Positions 51,324 to 60,555 of a DNA stretch of 64,000 nucleotides are shown here, in pieces; within the stretch, counting starts at the first letter, position 1, and the number at the start of each line of letters is the position of its first letter. Source of the DNA: Spirochaetota bacterium (lineage in GTDB: Bacteria > Spirochaetota > Brevinematia > Brevinematales > Brevinemataceae). The translations under genes were made by a program, and so were the position numbers. The notes under the pieces were generated by a model, which ran no database searches, was not told the DNA's origin, and saw nothing but the letters and a program-made list of their open reading frames with translations. The stretch is taken from contig JAGUQW010000006.1 of assembly GCA_030154445.1 (NCBI GenBank), positions 110,401-174,400 of the forward strand, in the 5' to 3' direction.

Positions 51324-52964
51324 ATGAATTTGAAATTAGAAAAAAATGGATTTAAAAGACCTGGCCCTGTAGTTTTAGCAATTCTAGATGGTGTTGGTAT
51401 AAGTGATAAAATAGATGGCAATGCTGTTGCTGGTGCATGTACTCCCGTATTAGATGCTTTAATGGAATCTGAAATTCATCGTTTATTAAAAGCTCATGGA
51501 ACTGCTGTTGGTATGCCAACAGATGATGATATGGGTAATAGTGAAGTTGGGCACAACGCTTTGGGTTCTGGACGAATTTTTGCTCAAGGGGCGAAAAGAG
51601 TAAATCAAGCTATTACCGATGGTTCTATTTTTACAACAGAAACTTGGAACAAATTAGTAAAACAAACAATAGATAAAAATTCAACATTTCATTTTATAGG
51701 ATTAGTTTCTGATGGTGGAGTACATTCTAATATTAAACAATTAATAGAAATGATCAAACATGCTGCTACTCAAGGTGTAAAAACACTCCGTGTCCATGCG
51801 TTGACAGATGGTAGAGATGTAGCTGGTCGTAGTGCTATTAATTATTTCAAAGAATTACAAGAAATTTTTGATACGATTAACACTCAAGATGGATTTAGTT
51901 ATGCTATTGCTTCTGGTGGTGGAAGAATGCTTATGACTATGGATCGTTATAATGCTGATTGGGGTATGGTAGAAAAAGGTTGGAATGCTCATGTACATGG
52001 TCAAGCAGATCATACTTTTCCTTCAGCGATCAAAGCTATTGAAACATTTTATGCAGAAGATGCAAAAAGAAATGATCAATATGTTCCTGGATTTGTAGTA
52101 GTTGATAAAAATAATACTCCAATAGGTCGTATTCAAGATAATGATGCTGTTGTGTTTTTTAATTATCGTGGAGATAGAGCGATTGAAATTTCGATGGCTT
52201 TTACCTTAGATGAATTCAAATATTTTGATAGAGGTGTTAGACCAAATGTCTTATATGCTGGTATGATGCAGTACGACGGAGATCTAAAATTGCCAGAATT
52301 ATTTTTGGTAGTTCCTCCAAAAATAGATAGACCTGTAGGGGAATATTTTGTCTCTAATGGATTATCAACAATGGCTATTTCTGAAACTCAAAAATATGGA
52401 CATGTTACTTATTTTTGGAATGGAAATAAAAGTGGATATCTAAATGAAAAACTAGAAAAATATGTAGAAATAAAATCTGATAATATCCCTTTCGATCAAG
52501 CTCCAGCAATGAAAGCTGAAGAAATTGCTAACGAAGTACTAATAGCTATAGAAAGTGGTAAATTCAATCATATCCGTATTAATTTTCCTAATGGAGATAT
52601 GGTAGGGCACACAGGTGATTATGATGCAACTGTATTTTCTATGGAAGTTACCGACAAACAATTGGGTAGAGTTTTGGATGCCGTAAAAAAAGCTAATGGG
52701 ATTTTAATAGTCTTAGCTGATCATGGTAATGCTGATAAAATGTGGACTATAGATAAAAATACAGGAGAAAAGTCTCCTCATACTGCTCATACATTAGCTC
52801 CAGTACCTTTTATTATTTATGATCCTAATTATAATGGTGAATACAAATTAGCTACTATTGAAGAACCAGCAGGATTAGCGAATGTAGCAGCAACATTATG
52901 TAATCTCTGTGGCTTGGAAGCTCCAACAGACTATAATCCATCATTAATTACATTTACTAAATAG
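51324..52964 (+). CDS. gpmI: 2,3-bisphosphoglycerate-independent phosphoglycerate mutase
   Basis: A 546-residue alkaline-phosphatase-superfamily enzyme that interconverts 3- and 2-phosphoglycerate in glycolysis. DMGNSEVGHNALGSGRI holds the catalytic Ser (about 71). GLVSDGGVHSN, HALTDGRD and the C-terminal metal sites FPNGDMVGHTGDYDA and LADHGNADKM follow. The length is about 35 residues above the usual 510. A TTG at 51312 is in frame, but GGAG at 51313-51316 lies before the ATG at 51324. Confidence 0.95.
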   Translation: MNLKLEKNGFKRPGPVVLAILDGVGISDKIDGNAVAGACTPVLDALMESEIHRLLKAHGTAVGMPTDDDMGNSEVGHNALGSGRIFAQGAKRVNQAITDGSIFTTETWNKLVKQTIDKNSTFHFIGLVSDGGVHSNIKQLIEMIKHAATQGVKTLRVHALTDGRDVAGRSAINYFKELQEIFDTINTQDGFSYAIASGGGRMLMTMDRYNADWGMVEKGWNAHVHGQADHTFPSAIKAIETFYAEDAKRNDQYVPGFVVVDKNNTPIGRIQDNDAVVFFNYRGDRAIEISMAFTLDEFKYFDRGVRPNVLYAGMMQYDGDLKLPELFLVVPPKIDRPVGEYFVSNGLSTMAISETQKYGHVTYFWNGNKSGYLNEKLEKYVEIKSDNIPFDQAPAMKAEEIANEVLIAIESGKFNHIRINFPNGDMVGHTGDYDATVFSMEVTDKQLGRVLDAVKKANGILIVLADHGNADKMWTIDKNTGEKSPHTAHTLAPVPFIIYDPNYNGEYKLATIEEPAGLANVAATLCNLCGLEAPTDYNPSLITFTK

Positions 52965-52988
52965 AAATTCTAGTATAAGGGTATGTTT

Positions 52989-53846
52989 ATGAGAATATAT
53001 GGACTTATTTTTTGTTTTATCTATTTTACATCTTGTTCACTTGATGACAATTTTTATCAAAATAAATCATTTCCAACAAGACCTCTACATGGATTTGATC
53101 GGGGTAATTTATTTCCACAGAGATTAGAACCAGGAGTTACTTTATTTGGAAATATGTGTACGATTCTTCGGACTAGGAAAGATTGGAATCCTGTTAATAC
53201 AGATTTCAAAAAGACATATCCTTATTTTCAGATAGATTTATTATCTTTTATTAACTTTTCTGTATCTGGAGAATTTACATGGCAAGAAAGAATTATATTT
53301 GCAGATGCATTAGAATTAGTAATTTTTGTTATTAATCATCCTTTATTTGAAGAAAAAATGAAATTAAAAACTTTTTATAATAATAACAGAACAGAGCAAG
53401 TACTTCCAATAATTATTATTAATAACTTAAGAAAATCAATAATGACTTTTAGTATAAGTAAAGCAGATTTGGATAAAAATATTTTAGCACAAGCTACTGT
53501 CGGTGGTTTTCAACATACCATATGGTTTAGAACCGATGTTAACTATCAACAATACAATGTGATATCATTAGCGGTAATTTTAGCTCATGAATTGACTCAT
53601 AATCTAGGGTTTTTACATACATCAAATGTTCCCCATGGAATTCAAGATCCTGTTATGGAAGTTATTAAAGAAGCATCGTTACAAGATGTTAATCTTTTTA
53701 AAAAGAATACTCCTTATTATGAAGAAATGTTCTTAAAACGGATCAGAAAAGAAGCTTATTCTAAAAGTTCCTCTCCTCGAGTGTCTACTAGAATTCAACA
53801 AGATACAGAAGAAGATTTTGGTGATACACTAAATAGGATTCGATAA
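52989..53846 (+). CDS. lipoprotein with metzincin-type zinc-protease motif
   Basis: A 285-residue lipoprotein: the signal ends IYFTSCSLDD (lipobox). ILAHELTHNLGFLHTSN (about residues 198-213) matches the extended zinc site HExxHxxGxxH of metzincin metallopeptidases. IQDPVMEVI shortly after could be the Met-turn. The rest is not recognised and the C-terminal 40 residues are polar and serine/arginine-rich. Start taken as the ATG at 52989 with AAGGG 7 bp upstream; ATG 52983 is the alternative. It follows gpmI at 24 bp. It may cleave surface or matrix proteins; activity is inferred. Confidence 0.75.
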   Translation: MRIYGLIFCFIYFTSCSLDDNFYQNKSFPTRPLHGFDRGNLFPQRLEPGVTLFGNMCTILRTRKDWNPVNTDFKKTYPYFQIDLLSFINFSVSGEFTWQERIIFADALELVIFVINHPLFEEKMKLKTFYNNNRTEQVLPIIIINNLRKSIMTFSISKADLDKNILAQATVGGFQHTIWFRTDVNYQQYNVISLAVILAHELTHNLGFLHTSNVPHGIQDPVMEVIKEASLQDVNLFKKNTPYYEEMFLKRIRKEAYSKSSSPRVSTRIQQDTEEDFGDTLNRIR

Positions 53847-53858
53847 TAATATCAATAT

Positions 53859-53899
53859 AATCAGAAAAGACATTGTAATCTACAATGTCTTTTCTGATT
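53859..53899. terminator. long perfect inverted repeat after the metzincin lipoprotein
   Basis: AATCAGAAAAGACATTGTA (53859-53877) and its exact reverse complement (53881-53899) around ATC. Nineteen-bp stem. Confidence 0.7.
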
Positions 53900-54176
53900 T
53901 ATGAGTGGGCTAATATCTCAAAAATAATACTATCTAATCAAGAATAAGATAATTTATATCAAATTTCAATAACAATAGTATAAGTAAAGTAGCGTAGAAA
54001 AAATATTGTGGTAAAAATTACTTATTTATAGGGTCATATTTAGTTTTGTAGTAGTTTGTTAGAGGATAGGAATAGAGTATGACTATGTTTGTAGCTAAAA
54101 AAACTTTAAAACTGATGATATTTTTAATTTAATTACTTTAATTAGTCTTTAAAGCGTCATTAATAGATAAATAAAT

Positions 54177-54207
54177 AAAAAAATCCCACCAAACGGTGGG
54201 ATTTTTT
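54177..54207. terminator. terminator of the large exported protein gene
   Basis: AAAAAAATCCCACC / GGTGGGATTTTTT with an AAAC loop. On the minus strand the A-run gives the U-tail. Confidence 0.85.
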
Positions 54208-54224
54208 GTTTTATAATATGTATT

Positions 54225-56024
54225 TTATATTCTTAAACGAGTAGCAATGTAAGTGATTTTTCCATCAATATCTACAGAGAAGAAAGATTCTTTAATACCA
54301 GGTTTTAAAGAACCTGTAACATTTGATAAGATGTGAGAAACAAGAACATAAATAGAACTGCCAGTTTCTACTTGAAATGGATTTTCACTTTCTACAGTAA
54401 ATTTCACCATATTCAAATTTGTTCTAATATTAATTTCACCAACAGCTTTTTGACGACTTGCTAATGCTATTATTTGATGTCGAATATTTTGTTCATTGGT
54501 GTTAGGTGTGTAATAATTATCCATGTAGTTTTGTTGAGGAACTATTCTTTCAGGATCTATGGTATAGCTACTATTAGTTGAAATATCGATATTAATAGAT
54601 CTAAAATCGTTCCAATTTATATCAATAGCAGTTCCTTCGGAATCTTTCATATTAAAGTTTGGAATATTAAAACTGTTTCGTGATACAGTATTTCCTTTTG
54701 CAATCAAATGTGGTACAAAATTCTTTGCGAAAATCTCTTTTGTATAAAGACTGAAAAGAGGCTCTTGTAGTTTGTTTTGAGTAATTATAGTCCAATCTAT
54801 ATATTCTGCATCGATTTTGGTAGGGATATTATTGGCACTTTTTGTAGTAATTTTGTCAATAATATTAGTATTTGTAATATTTTCTGTAGTACTATCTGTA
54901 GTCTCAGCAGCTTTTTCTGTTGTTGGTGTAACATTTTCTCCATTGAAATATGCTTTAATACCTGCTAGTAGTGTTTCTGTACCAATATTATACTGTGCAA
55001 GGTGAAGAAGAGCATAGTTATTAAAAATACCTTCTATATCAACATATTGTACAGAATTAGTTTCAAATCCTTTATTAAATAATTCTTGATAATAAGAAGT
55101 TCCAGGAACAAGTACTATTTTTCCAAGATCAGTATTTAAAGTTGGTGTTGATGTATTTGCAGTTTCTGTTGGTGTAGATTCGTCAACAGAAATGGAATTG
55201 GTATTAAGAGTAAGTGATGCTAATCTAAATACAGAATCTTTAAACATATTAAAAAAACGAGTACTGAGATTTTCTTTAGTTTTTTCCCATGCTATTATAA
55301 TAGTGTCTTTCATTTGTTTTTCAGTGCCATTACCAGGGATATTAACGAATAGTTTTCCATTACTAAAAAAACTACTGGAAGTAATAAGAGGCATGTTGAT
55401 AATAATAATTTCTTGAATATCTTTTTTCCCAAAGTAATCGTTAATATAATCAGTAATCTTTATAATATTATCAAATGATGTTTCAAATTTAGTAGCAGTA
55501 TATAATGTTATTGGTAAAGATGTTTCAGAAGATATTTCTTTTGTATGATTAAAAACAAGAAGTTGAGGATTTTGAGAGTCCATGAAATTGAAAGTATTAT
55601 TTTCATTACTCATATATGGATAAATAAGCATTCCTAATGTTGAGCCAAGGGTAGTAACAGTATATTCTGTGTCAATATCTTTAATAGTAGGATACCAATT
55701 TGTAGAAATACTACCTGATCCACCACGGCTAGATAATAATAAAGAATAAGTGAATCGTACCGTATATTCTTGATCTGTAGTTTCGTTGTTTGAACCTACA
55801 CGAATACCGACGCGTATTTTTCCGCCACCAGTATTAAGATCATTTTGTTCTGATAAAGCAATAATTCTACCTCTTGCTGGTAGTATAATTTCAGCACTAG
55901 GACCTTTATAAATCGTAGTAAATTGAACTTCATTTGCTGATATTTTGTTATATTGCATTTGAAAAGACTGTCCATAAGTAATAGCATTCATAAATATAAA
56001 TGTTACTAATAATAAAATTTTCAT
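54225..56024 (-). CDS. large exported protein, possible degenerate M1-peptidase-like
   Basis: A 599-residue protein with a signal peptide (about 1-18, ending ITYGQS). The first half is beta-rich (ISTNWYPTIKDIDTEY, LPITLYTATKFE). A helical second part has YALLHLAQYNIGTETLLAGIKAYF, which recalls the late helices of M1 aminopeptidases. No HExxH zinc motif is found, so it would be catalytically dead if related. A Thr/Ser-rich linker of repeated ETA/TPT (about 270-300 and 365-400) separates parts. GGAGG lies 8 bp before the ATG. Not confidently recognised; periplasmic or surface. Confidence 0.65.
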   Translation of the reverse strand: MKILLLVTFIFMNAITYGQSFQMQYNKISANEVQFTTIYKGPSAEIILPARGRIIALSEQNDLNTGGGKIRVGIRVGSNNETTDQEYTVRFTYSLLLSSRGGSGSISTNWYPTIKDIDTEYTVTTLGSTLGMLIYPYMSNENNTFNFMDSQNPQLLVFNHTKEISSETSLPITLYTATKFETSFDNIIKITDYINDYFGKKDIQEIIIINMPLITSSSFFSNGKLFVNIPGNGTEKQMKDTIIIAWEKTKENLSTRFFNMFKDSVFRLASLTLNTNSISVDESTPTETANTSTPTLNTDLGKIVLVPGTSYYQELFNKGFETNSVQYVDIEGIFNNYALLHLAQYNIGTETLLAGIKAYFNGENVTPTTEKAAETTDSTTENITNTNIIDKITTKSANNIPTKIDAEYIDWTIITQNKLQEPLFSLYTKEIFAKNFVPHLIAKGNTVSRNSFNIPNFNMKDSEGTAIDINWNDFRSINIDISTNSSYTIDPERIVPQQNYMDNYYTPNTNEQNIRHQIIALASRQKAVGEINIRTNLNMVKFTVESENPFQVETGSSIYVLVSHILSNVTGSLKPGIKESFFSVDIDGKITYIATRLRI

Positions 56025-56187
56025 ATTTTTTCCTCCGAAAAACTAATTATTCAATTAGAATTAACCTAGTATAGTATCGGATTTTTTAAAATTTATATTA
56101 GTGTTATTGCATGAGAATTACTTGTATTATTTTGATTTATTTATTTTACTATGTTATAATAAAATAAATAAATGTGGTTATGTGTTT

Positions 56188-57810
56188 ATGGTGAAATTTT
56201 CTTTTGATAGTATTCAATCTGTTTTGCAAGAAATTCCTATGCAAATCAAACAAAAAAAACTATCTATTTTATTACCTTATTATAATGAAGAATCAGTGAT
56301 TGTTCAAAATGTTCATATTATTGTGATGCAACTAATAGAGTGGGATTGGAATTTTGAAGTTATTATTTCTGATGATGGATCTCATGATAATGGATATAAG
56401 ATTTTGTTGCAAGAATTTTCACAAAATCCCAAGATAAAAATTCTACGATCTTCGCGTAATTATGGCAAGGGTAGGGCTTTATGTACTGCTTTTGAAAAAA
56501 GTGAAGGTGACTATATTTTGTTTTTAGATAGTGATCTAGAATTGAGTATAAAACATTTACCGTATTTTATTCAAAAAATGAATCAAACTAATAGTGATAT
56601 TATTATTGGATCAAAAGAAGATCCAAGATCTAATTTGAATTATCCTTTTATTAGAAAGCTATTTAGTAAAGTATATACTCTTATTAATAAAGTATTATTT
56701 AATTTATCTGTTAAAGATACGCAAACAGGAATAAAGTTATTTAAGAGAGAAATATTAGAAAAAACCCTACCATATTTATTAGTAAAAAGATTTGCATTTG
56801 ATATAGAGCTATTAGCTTTGTGTCAATATAGAGATTATACAATAGAATCTCACCCTATAGTGTTACATTATGCAAGAGGGTCAAATATAGGCCGAATCAG
56901 TGTAGATACTATTCTTTCTATGTTCAAAGATACTATAGCTGTTTTTTGGCGTTTAAAAAGTAATTTTTGGGGAAGACTAGTATTTGGTAAAGAGCAACTT
57001 ACTTATGCGGTGCTTTCTTTTGATCAGGCAGATAGAGATATAAAAGATACTTTTTATATCTCTACTACTAATGATATCTTAGCGCTACTTCCTAATCTAA
57101 AATCTTATGATATCATTATATTTAAAGAAATGGGTGATGAAATCCCTATATTTGCTCAAGATATCTTGAATAGAATTTTTGTTGATCCTAGTATTAAGGG
57201 TGTTCTACCGTTGTTACTTCCTTTAACACAAGATGTTTCAGAAGAATTGTATTATGCTATTGTTGGAAATATGTTTTTTTCAAAAGGTTATTATCCTAGA
57301 TATAGACCTGTTCAGCAAGATTTTATTAATGATCTGAAAAAAGAAAGAGAATTATTTTCAACAACAATGTTTGTATATAGGCGAGAGTTTTTAGAAAATA
57401 TTATTGAGCAACATAATAATGAATTTCCACTAAAAATAGACACTTTTTCTCATATAGTTCATACACCTTTTTATTTTATTCACAAACAATTTCCAAAAAA
57501 CTACAAAGAATTTCAACAATTTATTCAAAATATACCGAATTGTGTGGTAGATATCAAAAAAAATATCAGCACTGTATATATGTTTGTAAAAGTACTTGCT
57601 ATTGTTGCTATTTTTGTTCAAGAATACATACTCATACTGCCTTTAGGAATAATAGAAATAGGAATATATTTATGGTATATTTATTCATTAGGTATTAGAA
57701 AAGGAATACGATATGTTATATTATTTAATATAATTAGAATATTAAATGTTTGGGATACAATAATTTCTTTACTAAAAAGCTCATTCAGAATAATAAAAAT
57801 AAATAAATAA
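56188..57810 (+). CDS. glycosyltransferase family 2 protein with a large C-terminal extension
   Basis: A 540-residue protein. The N-terminal GT2 domain (about 25-235) has LSILLPYYNEESVI, SDDGSHDNGYKIL, ILRSSRNYGKGRAL and the DxD motif LFLDSDLEL. The middle (about 270-430) has no clear motif but looks like a second, degenerate glycosyltransferase-like domain (IFVDPSIKGVLPLLLPL, TTMFVYRREFLENI). Two spans follow at about 470-520. No good RBS; 56188 is chosen as the ATG nearest the conserved domain, 56101 being possible. It precedes mreB and may supply an envelope glycan. Confidence 0.75.
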   Translation: MVKFSFDSIQSVLQEIPMQIKQKKLSILLPYYNEESVIVQNVHIIVMQLIEWDWNFEVIISDDGSHDNGYKILLQEFSQNPKIKILRSSRNYGKGRALCTAFEKSEGDYILFLDSDLELSIKHLPYFIQKMNQTNSDIIIGSKEDPRSNLNYPFIRKLFSKVYTLINKVLFNLSVKDTQTGIKLFKREILEKTLPYLLVKRFAFDIELLALCQYRDYTIESHPIVLHYARGSNIGRISVDTILSMFKDTIAVFWRLKSNFWGRLVFGKEQLTYAVLSFDQADRDIKDTFYISTTNDILALLPNLKSYDIIIFKEMGDEIPIFAQDILNRIFVDPSIKGVLPLLLPLTQDVSEELYYAIVGNMFFSKGYYPRYRPVQQDFINDLKKERELFSTTMFVYRREFLENIIEQHNNEFPLKIDTFSHIVHTPFYFIHKQFPKNYKEFQQFIQNIPNCVVDIKKNISTVYMFVKVLAIVAIFVQEYILILPLGIIEIGIYLWYIYSLGIRKGIRYVILFNIIRILNVWDTIISLLKSSFRIIKINK

Positions 57811-57899
57811 AAATTTGAATTTTTATAGTAAGTGTTTTATACTAATATAATACAGTATAGAATCAGTTAATTTTGCTATACAAATGCAAGGGAGCATTC

Positions 57900-58928
57900 A
57901 TGGATTTAATTAAAGGAATCAGAGATATTTTTATTAATGATATAGCTGTAGATTTGGGCACAGCTAATACTCTTATTTATGTAAGAGGCAGAGGCATAGA
58001 ATTATCAGAACCTTCTGTTGTAGCATTACAAACAAGTACAGGAAAAGTGATTGCTGTGGGTAGAGAAGCTAAAAAAATGTTAGGAAAAACACCTGGTGAT
58101 ATTGTTGCTATTCGTCCCATGCAAGATGGTGTTATTGCTGATTTTGAAGTAGTTGGTAAAATGATGAAATACTTTGTTGCAAAAAGTCAACCTTATAAAA
58201 AACTTGTTTATCCAAGAATGGTCATAGGTGTACCATCAGGTGTTACCGAAGTAGAACGCAGAGCTGTTCGTGAAGCGGCAGAACAAGCTGGGGCAACTAA
58301 AATTCATTTGATTGAAGAATCTCGTGCAGCAGCCTTAGGTGCAGGAATTCCTGTTGAAGAGCCAGCAGGTCATATGGTTGTTGATATTGGTGGTGGTACT
58401 ACAGAAGTATCTGTACTATCATTAGGTGGTATCGTTATTACTAATTCTATTCGTGTTGGCGGAGATAAATTTGATGAAGCTATTATTAATCATTTGAAAC
58501 GATATCATAATTTAAGTGTGGGTGAACGAACGGCAGAAGAAGTCAAAATCAAAATTGGATCAGCATATCCATTAAAAACAGTAGAACATATTGATATTAA
58601 AGGTCGTGATACTATTTCAGGATTACCAAGAACACTAACTATTGATAGTGTTGAAATTAGAGAATCACTACAAGATGTTGTTAATCAAGTCTTGGATGTT
58701 ATTCGTTTGACATTAGATCAAACTCCTGCAGAATTAGCAGCAGATATCATTGATCGTGGTATTGTAATGACAGGTGGTGGTGCACTACTTAGAGGTTTGT
58801 CCAAGTTTATTGCAAAAAATACCGGCGTTCCATCTTTTCTAGCAGATGAACCATTGACTTGTGTGGTTATGGGATGTGGTAAATTTTTAGAAAATATTAA
58901 ATATTACGAAACTCCGTATTCAGTATAA
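57900..58928 (+). CDS. mreB: rod shape-determining protein MreB
   Basis: A 342-residue bacterial actin. [28 protein letters not shown] opens it (phosphate loop 1), [14 protein letters not shown] and [18 protein letters not shown] hold the second phosphate loop, and [15 protein letters not shown] the adenosine motif. AAGGGAG is 6 bp before the ATG at 57900; a longer frame to 57873 has no RBS. Filaments under the membrane direct wall growth, here a helical cell body. mreC starts 2 bp after its stop. Confidence 0.96.
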   Translation: MDLIKGIRDIFINDIAVDLGTANTLIYVRGRGIELSEPSVVALQTSTGKVIAVGREAKKMLGKTPGDIVAIRPMQDGVIADFEVVGKMMKYFVAKSQPYKKLVYPRMVIGVPSGVTEVERRAVREAAEQAGATKIHLIEESRAAALGAGIPVEEPAGHMVVDIGGGTTEVSVLSLGGIVITNSIRVGGDKFDEAIINHLKRYHNLSVGERTAEEVKIKIGSAYPLKTVEHIDIKGRDTISGLPRTLTIDSVEIRESLQDVVNQVLDVIRLTLDQTPAELAADIIDRGIVMTGGGALLRGLSKFIAKNTGVPSFLADEPLTCVVMGCGKFLENIKYYETPYSV

Positions 58929-58930
58929 TT

Positions 58931-59815
58931 GTGCGCTTTTTTTTCATTCGTTATAAAATTCTCATCAGTGCTTGTACTTTATTATTAATTTCAGTATATT
59001 TTATGTCATCAAAAATAGATACAGATAAAATTTATTTAAGATCGCATTTTTATGGTTTTTTATTTAAATTTGAAAATTCTATTTTAGACATAAAAAATTC
59101 TCTTGTGAATGTTTTTATAAACACTAAAAATATTCGACAACTTGAAAAAGAGCTAGAAAATTCTGAACAAGAAGTTTTATATTATAAAGAATTATCTCGT
59201 TTGTATACTTATTTAAAAGAAGAAAATGATAATCTTCGTCAAATGCTCAGATTAAAACAAGAAATACAATATTCTGTACATTATAGTAAAGTTATTTTTA
59301 GAGATCCTTCATTAATGTCTGATTTTTTAGTTATTAATAAAGGTCAAAAAGATGGTCTTAAAATTAATATGCCTGTAGTATATTCATCAGAAAATACAGA
59401 AAAATTAATTTTAGTTGGTAAAACAGTTGAAGTTGGTTTGGATTATAGTAGAGTTAGAGTTATTACCGCAAAGAACTTTTTTGTGGGTGTTAAGTCCCAA
59501 GAGACGGGATATGCAGGTGTATTAAGAGGACAAGGTTCTTGGAATCAAAATCTTGCTTTGGATTATATTCCTATTGATGCTAATCCTATCTTAGGAGAAA
59601 AAATAGTAACTTCTGGTGGTAGTGATATTTATCCAGAAGGTTTGTATATAGGCGAAATTAAAGGTATAGGTCAAAATGTGATTGAAGAGTTCTTTAAAAT
59701 ATTATATATTGAGTCTAAATTTGAATATAGTAAAATATTAGAGGTTTTTGTGCTAGATTATGTAAATAACTACCCTGATTTTAATGAATTTAAGGATACT
59801 AATAATGGAATCTAA
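58931..59815 (+). CDS. mreC: rod shape-determining protein MreC
   Basis: A 294-residue envelope protein with one N-terminal span (about 10-26), a coiled coil (about 60-110: LEKELENSEQEVLYYKEL, LKEENDNLRQMLRLKQ) and the two-lobed MreC beta domain to the C-terminus (GVLRGQGSWNQNLALDYIPI, GEKIVTSGGSDIYPEGLYIGEI). GTG start at 58931, 2 bp after mreB; a run of eight T follows in codons 3-5. mreD overlaps its end by 11 bp. It links MreB to the wall synthases. Confidence 0.93.
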   Translation: MRFFFIRYKILISACTLLLISVYFMSSKIDTDKIYLRSHFYGFLFKFENSILDIKNSLVNVFINTKNIRQLEKELENSEQEVLYYKELSRLYTYLKEENDNLRQMLRLKQEIQYSVHYSKVIFRDPSLMSDFLVINKGQKDGLKINMPVVYSSENTEKLILVGKTVEVGLDYSRVRVITAKNFFVGVKSQETGYAGVLRGQGSWNQNLALDYIPIDANPILGEKIVTSGGSDIYPEGLYIGEIKGIGQNVIEEFFKILYIESKFEYSKILEVFVLDYVNNYPDFNEFKDTNNGI

Positions 59816-60308
59816 ATATTTTTTTTCTATGTTATATCTTTTTTTAGGGATTTTTCTAGGATTAATGCAATCATTTCAAGTTATTTCTATAGGATCTGTT
59901 TCTCCTGATTTTCTCTTATTATTAACGATTGTTTATGCCTTATCAAGAGGTTCTTTTAAAGGAGAGATTTTAGGATTTTTTCTGGGATTAATCTTAGATT
60001 TAATGAGTGGTGCATTATTTGGACTTAATGCTTTTGTGTTTACTTTAGTAGGAGCGTGTGCTACTCCATTTCAAAAAATAGCAAAATTGCCAAACATTAT
60101 TGTATTCATACTTTATATTATTCTTATTACTATAGTCAAATATATATTATATTATGTATTTTTTATTATATATAGAGAAACATCATTATTTGATTTCTAT
60201 TTTTTCTTAAAAATACCGGGTGAAATTTTAATCAATATAATTTTTGGAAGTATATTATATATTATTTGTGCTCGTTTTGATATAAGAGAAAATTATGAAT
60301 GGTTTTAA
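59805..60308 (+). CDS. mreD: rod shape-determining protein MreD
   Basis: A 167-residue inner-membrane protein with about five spans and the MreD pattern (SPDFLLLLTIVYALSRGSFKGEILGFFLGLILDLMSGALFGLNAFVFTLVGA). It completes the mreBCD set. Start is the ATG at 59805 with AAGGA upstream, inside the mreC end; a TTG at 59784 is less likely. A terminator follows 130 bp later, so rodA and pbp2 are elsewhere. Confidence 0.9.
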   Translation: MESKYFFSMLYLFLGIFLGLMQSFQVISIGSVSPDFLLLLTIVYALSRGSFKGEILGFFLGLILDLMSGALFGLNAFVFTLVGACATPFQKIAKLPNIIVFILYIILITIVKYILYYVFFIIYRETSLFDFYFFLKIPGEILINIIFGSILYIICARFDIRENYEWF

Positions 60309-60442
60309 CGAATCAATAATATATTGGAATAAAATTAACAATAAATATACGAAATATATAATTTATATTTAGAGAAGATATTTCAAATATAAATTATATT
60401 ATACTGATTATAAACAAAAGAATACAAACATCTTAATAAACA

Positions 60443-60472
60443 AATAAAACCCTCGTTAGAGGGTTTTATTTT
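60443..60472 (+). terminator. terminator of the mreBCD operon
   Basis: AATAAAACCCTC / GAGGGTTTTATT with GTTA loop, followed by T-rich bases. Confidence 0.82.
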
Positions 60473-60555
60473 TAATATAATATATTTATAGTGTTAATAA
60501 AATACAAATAATTCCGATATTCAAAAGGTAAGATTACAATTACGAGGACTAACTT

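Larger units (their letters stand above)
53847..54224. other. gene-free region of 378 bp
   Basis: Contains two terminators (53859-53899 and 54177-54207) and AT-rich sequence between. The only short frame with an RBS is 17 codons at 54079 and is not called. A small RNA ending at 54207 is possible but unsupported. Confidence 0.55.

Noticed and set aside
54079..54132. 17-codon frame with a weak RBS in the gene-free region
   Set aside because: Too short and without any conserved feature; no evidence of translation.
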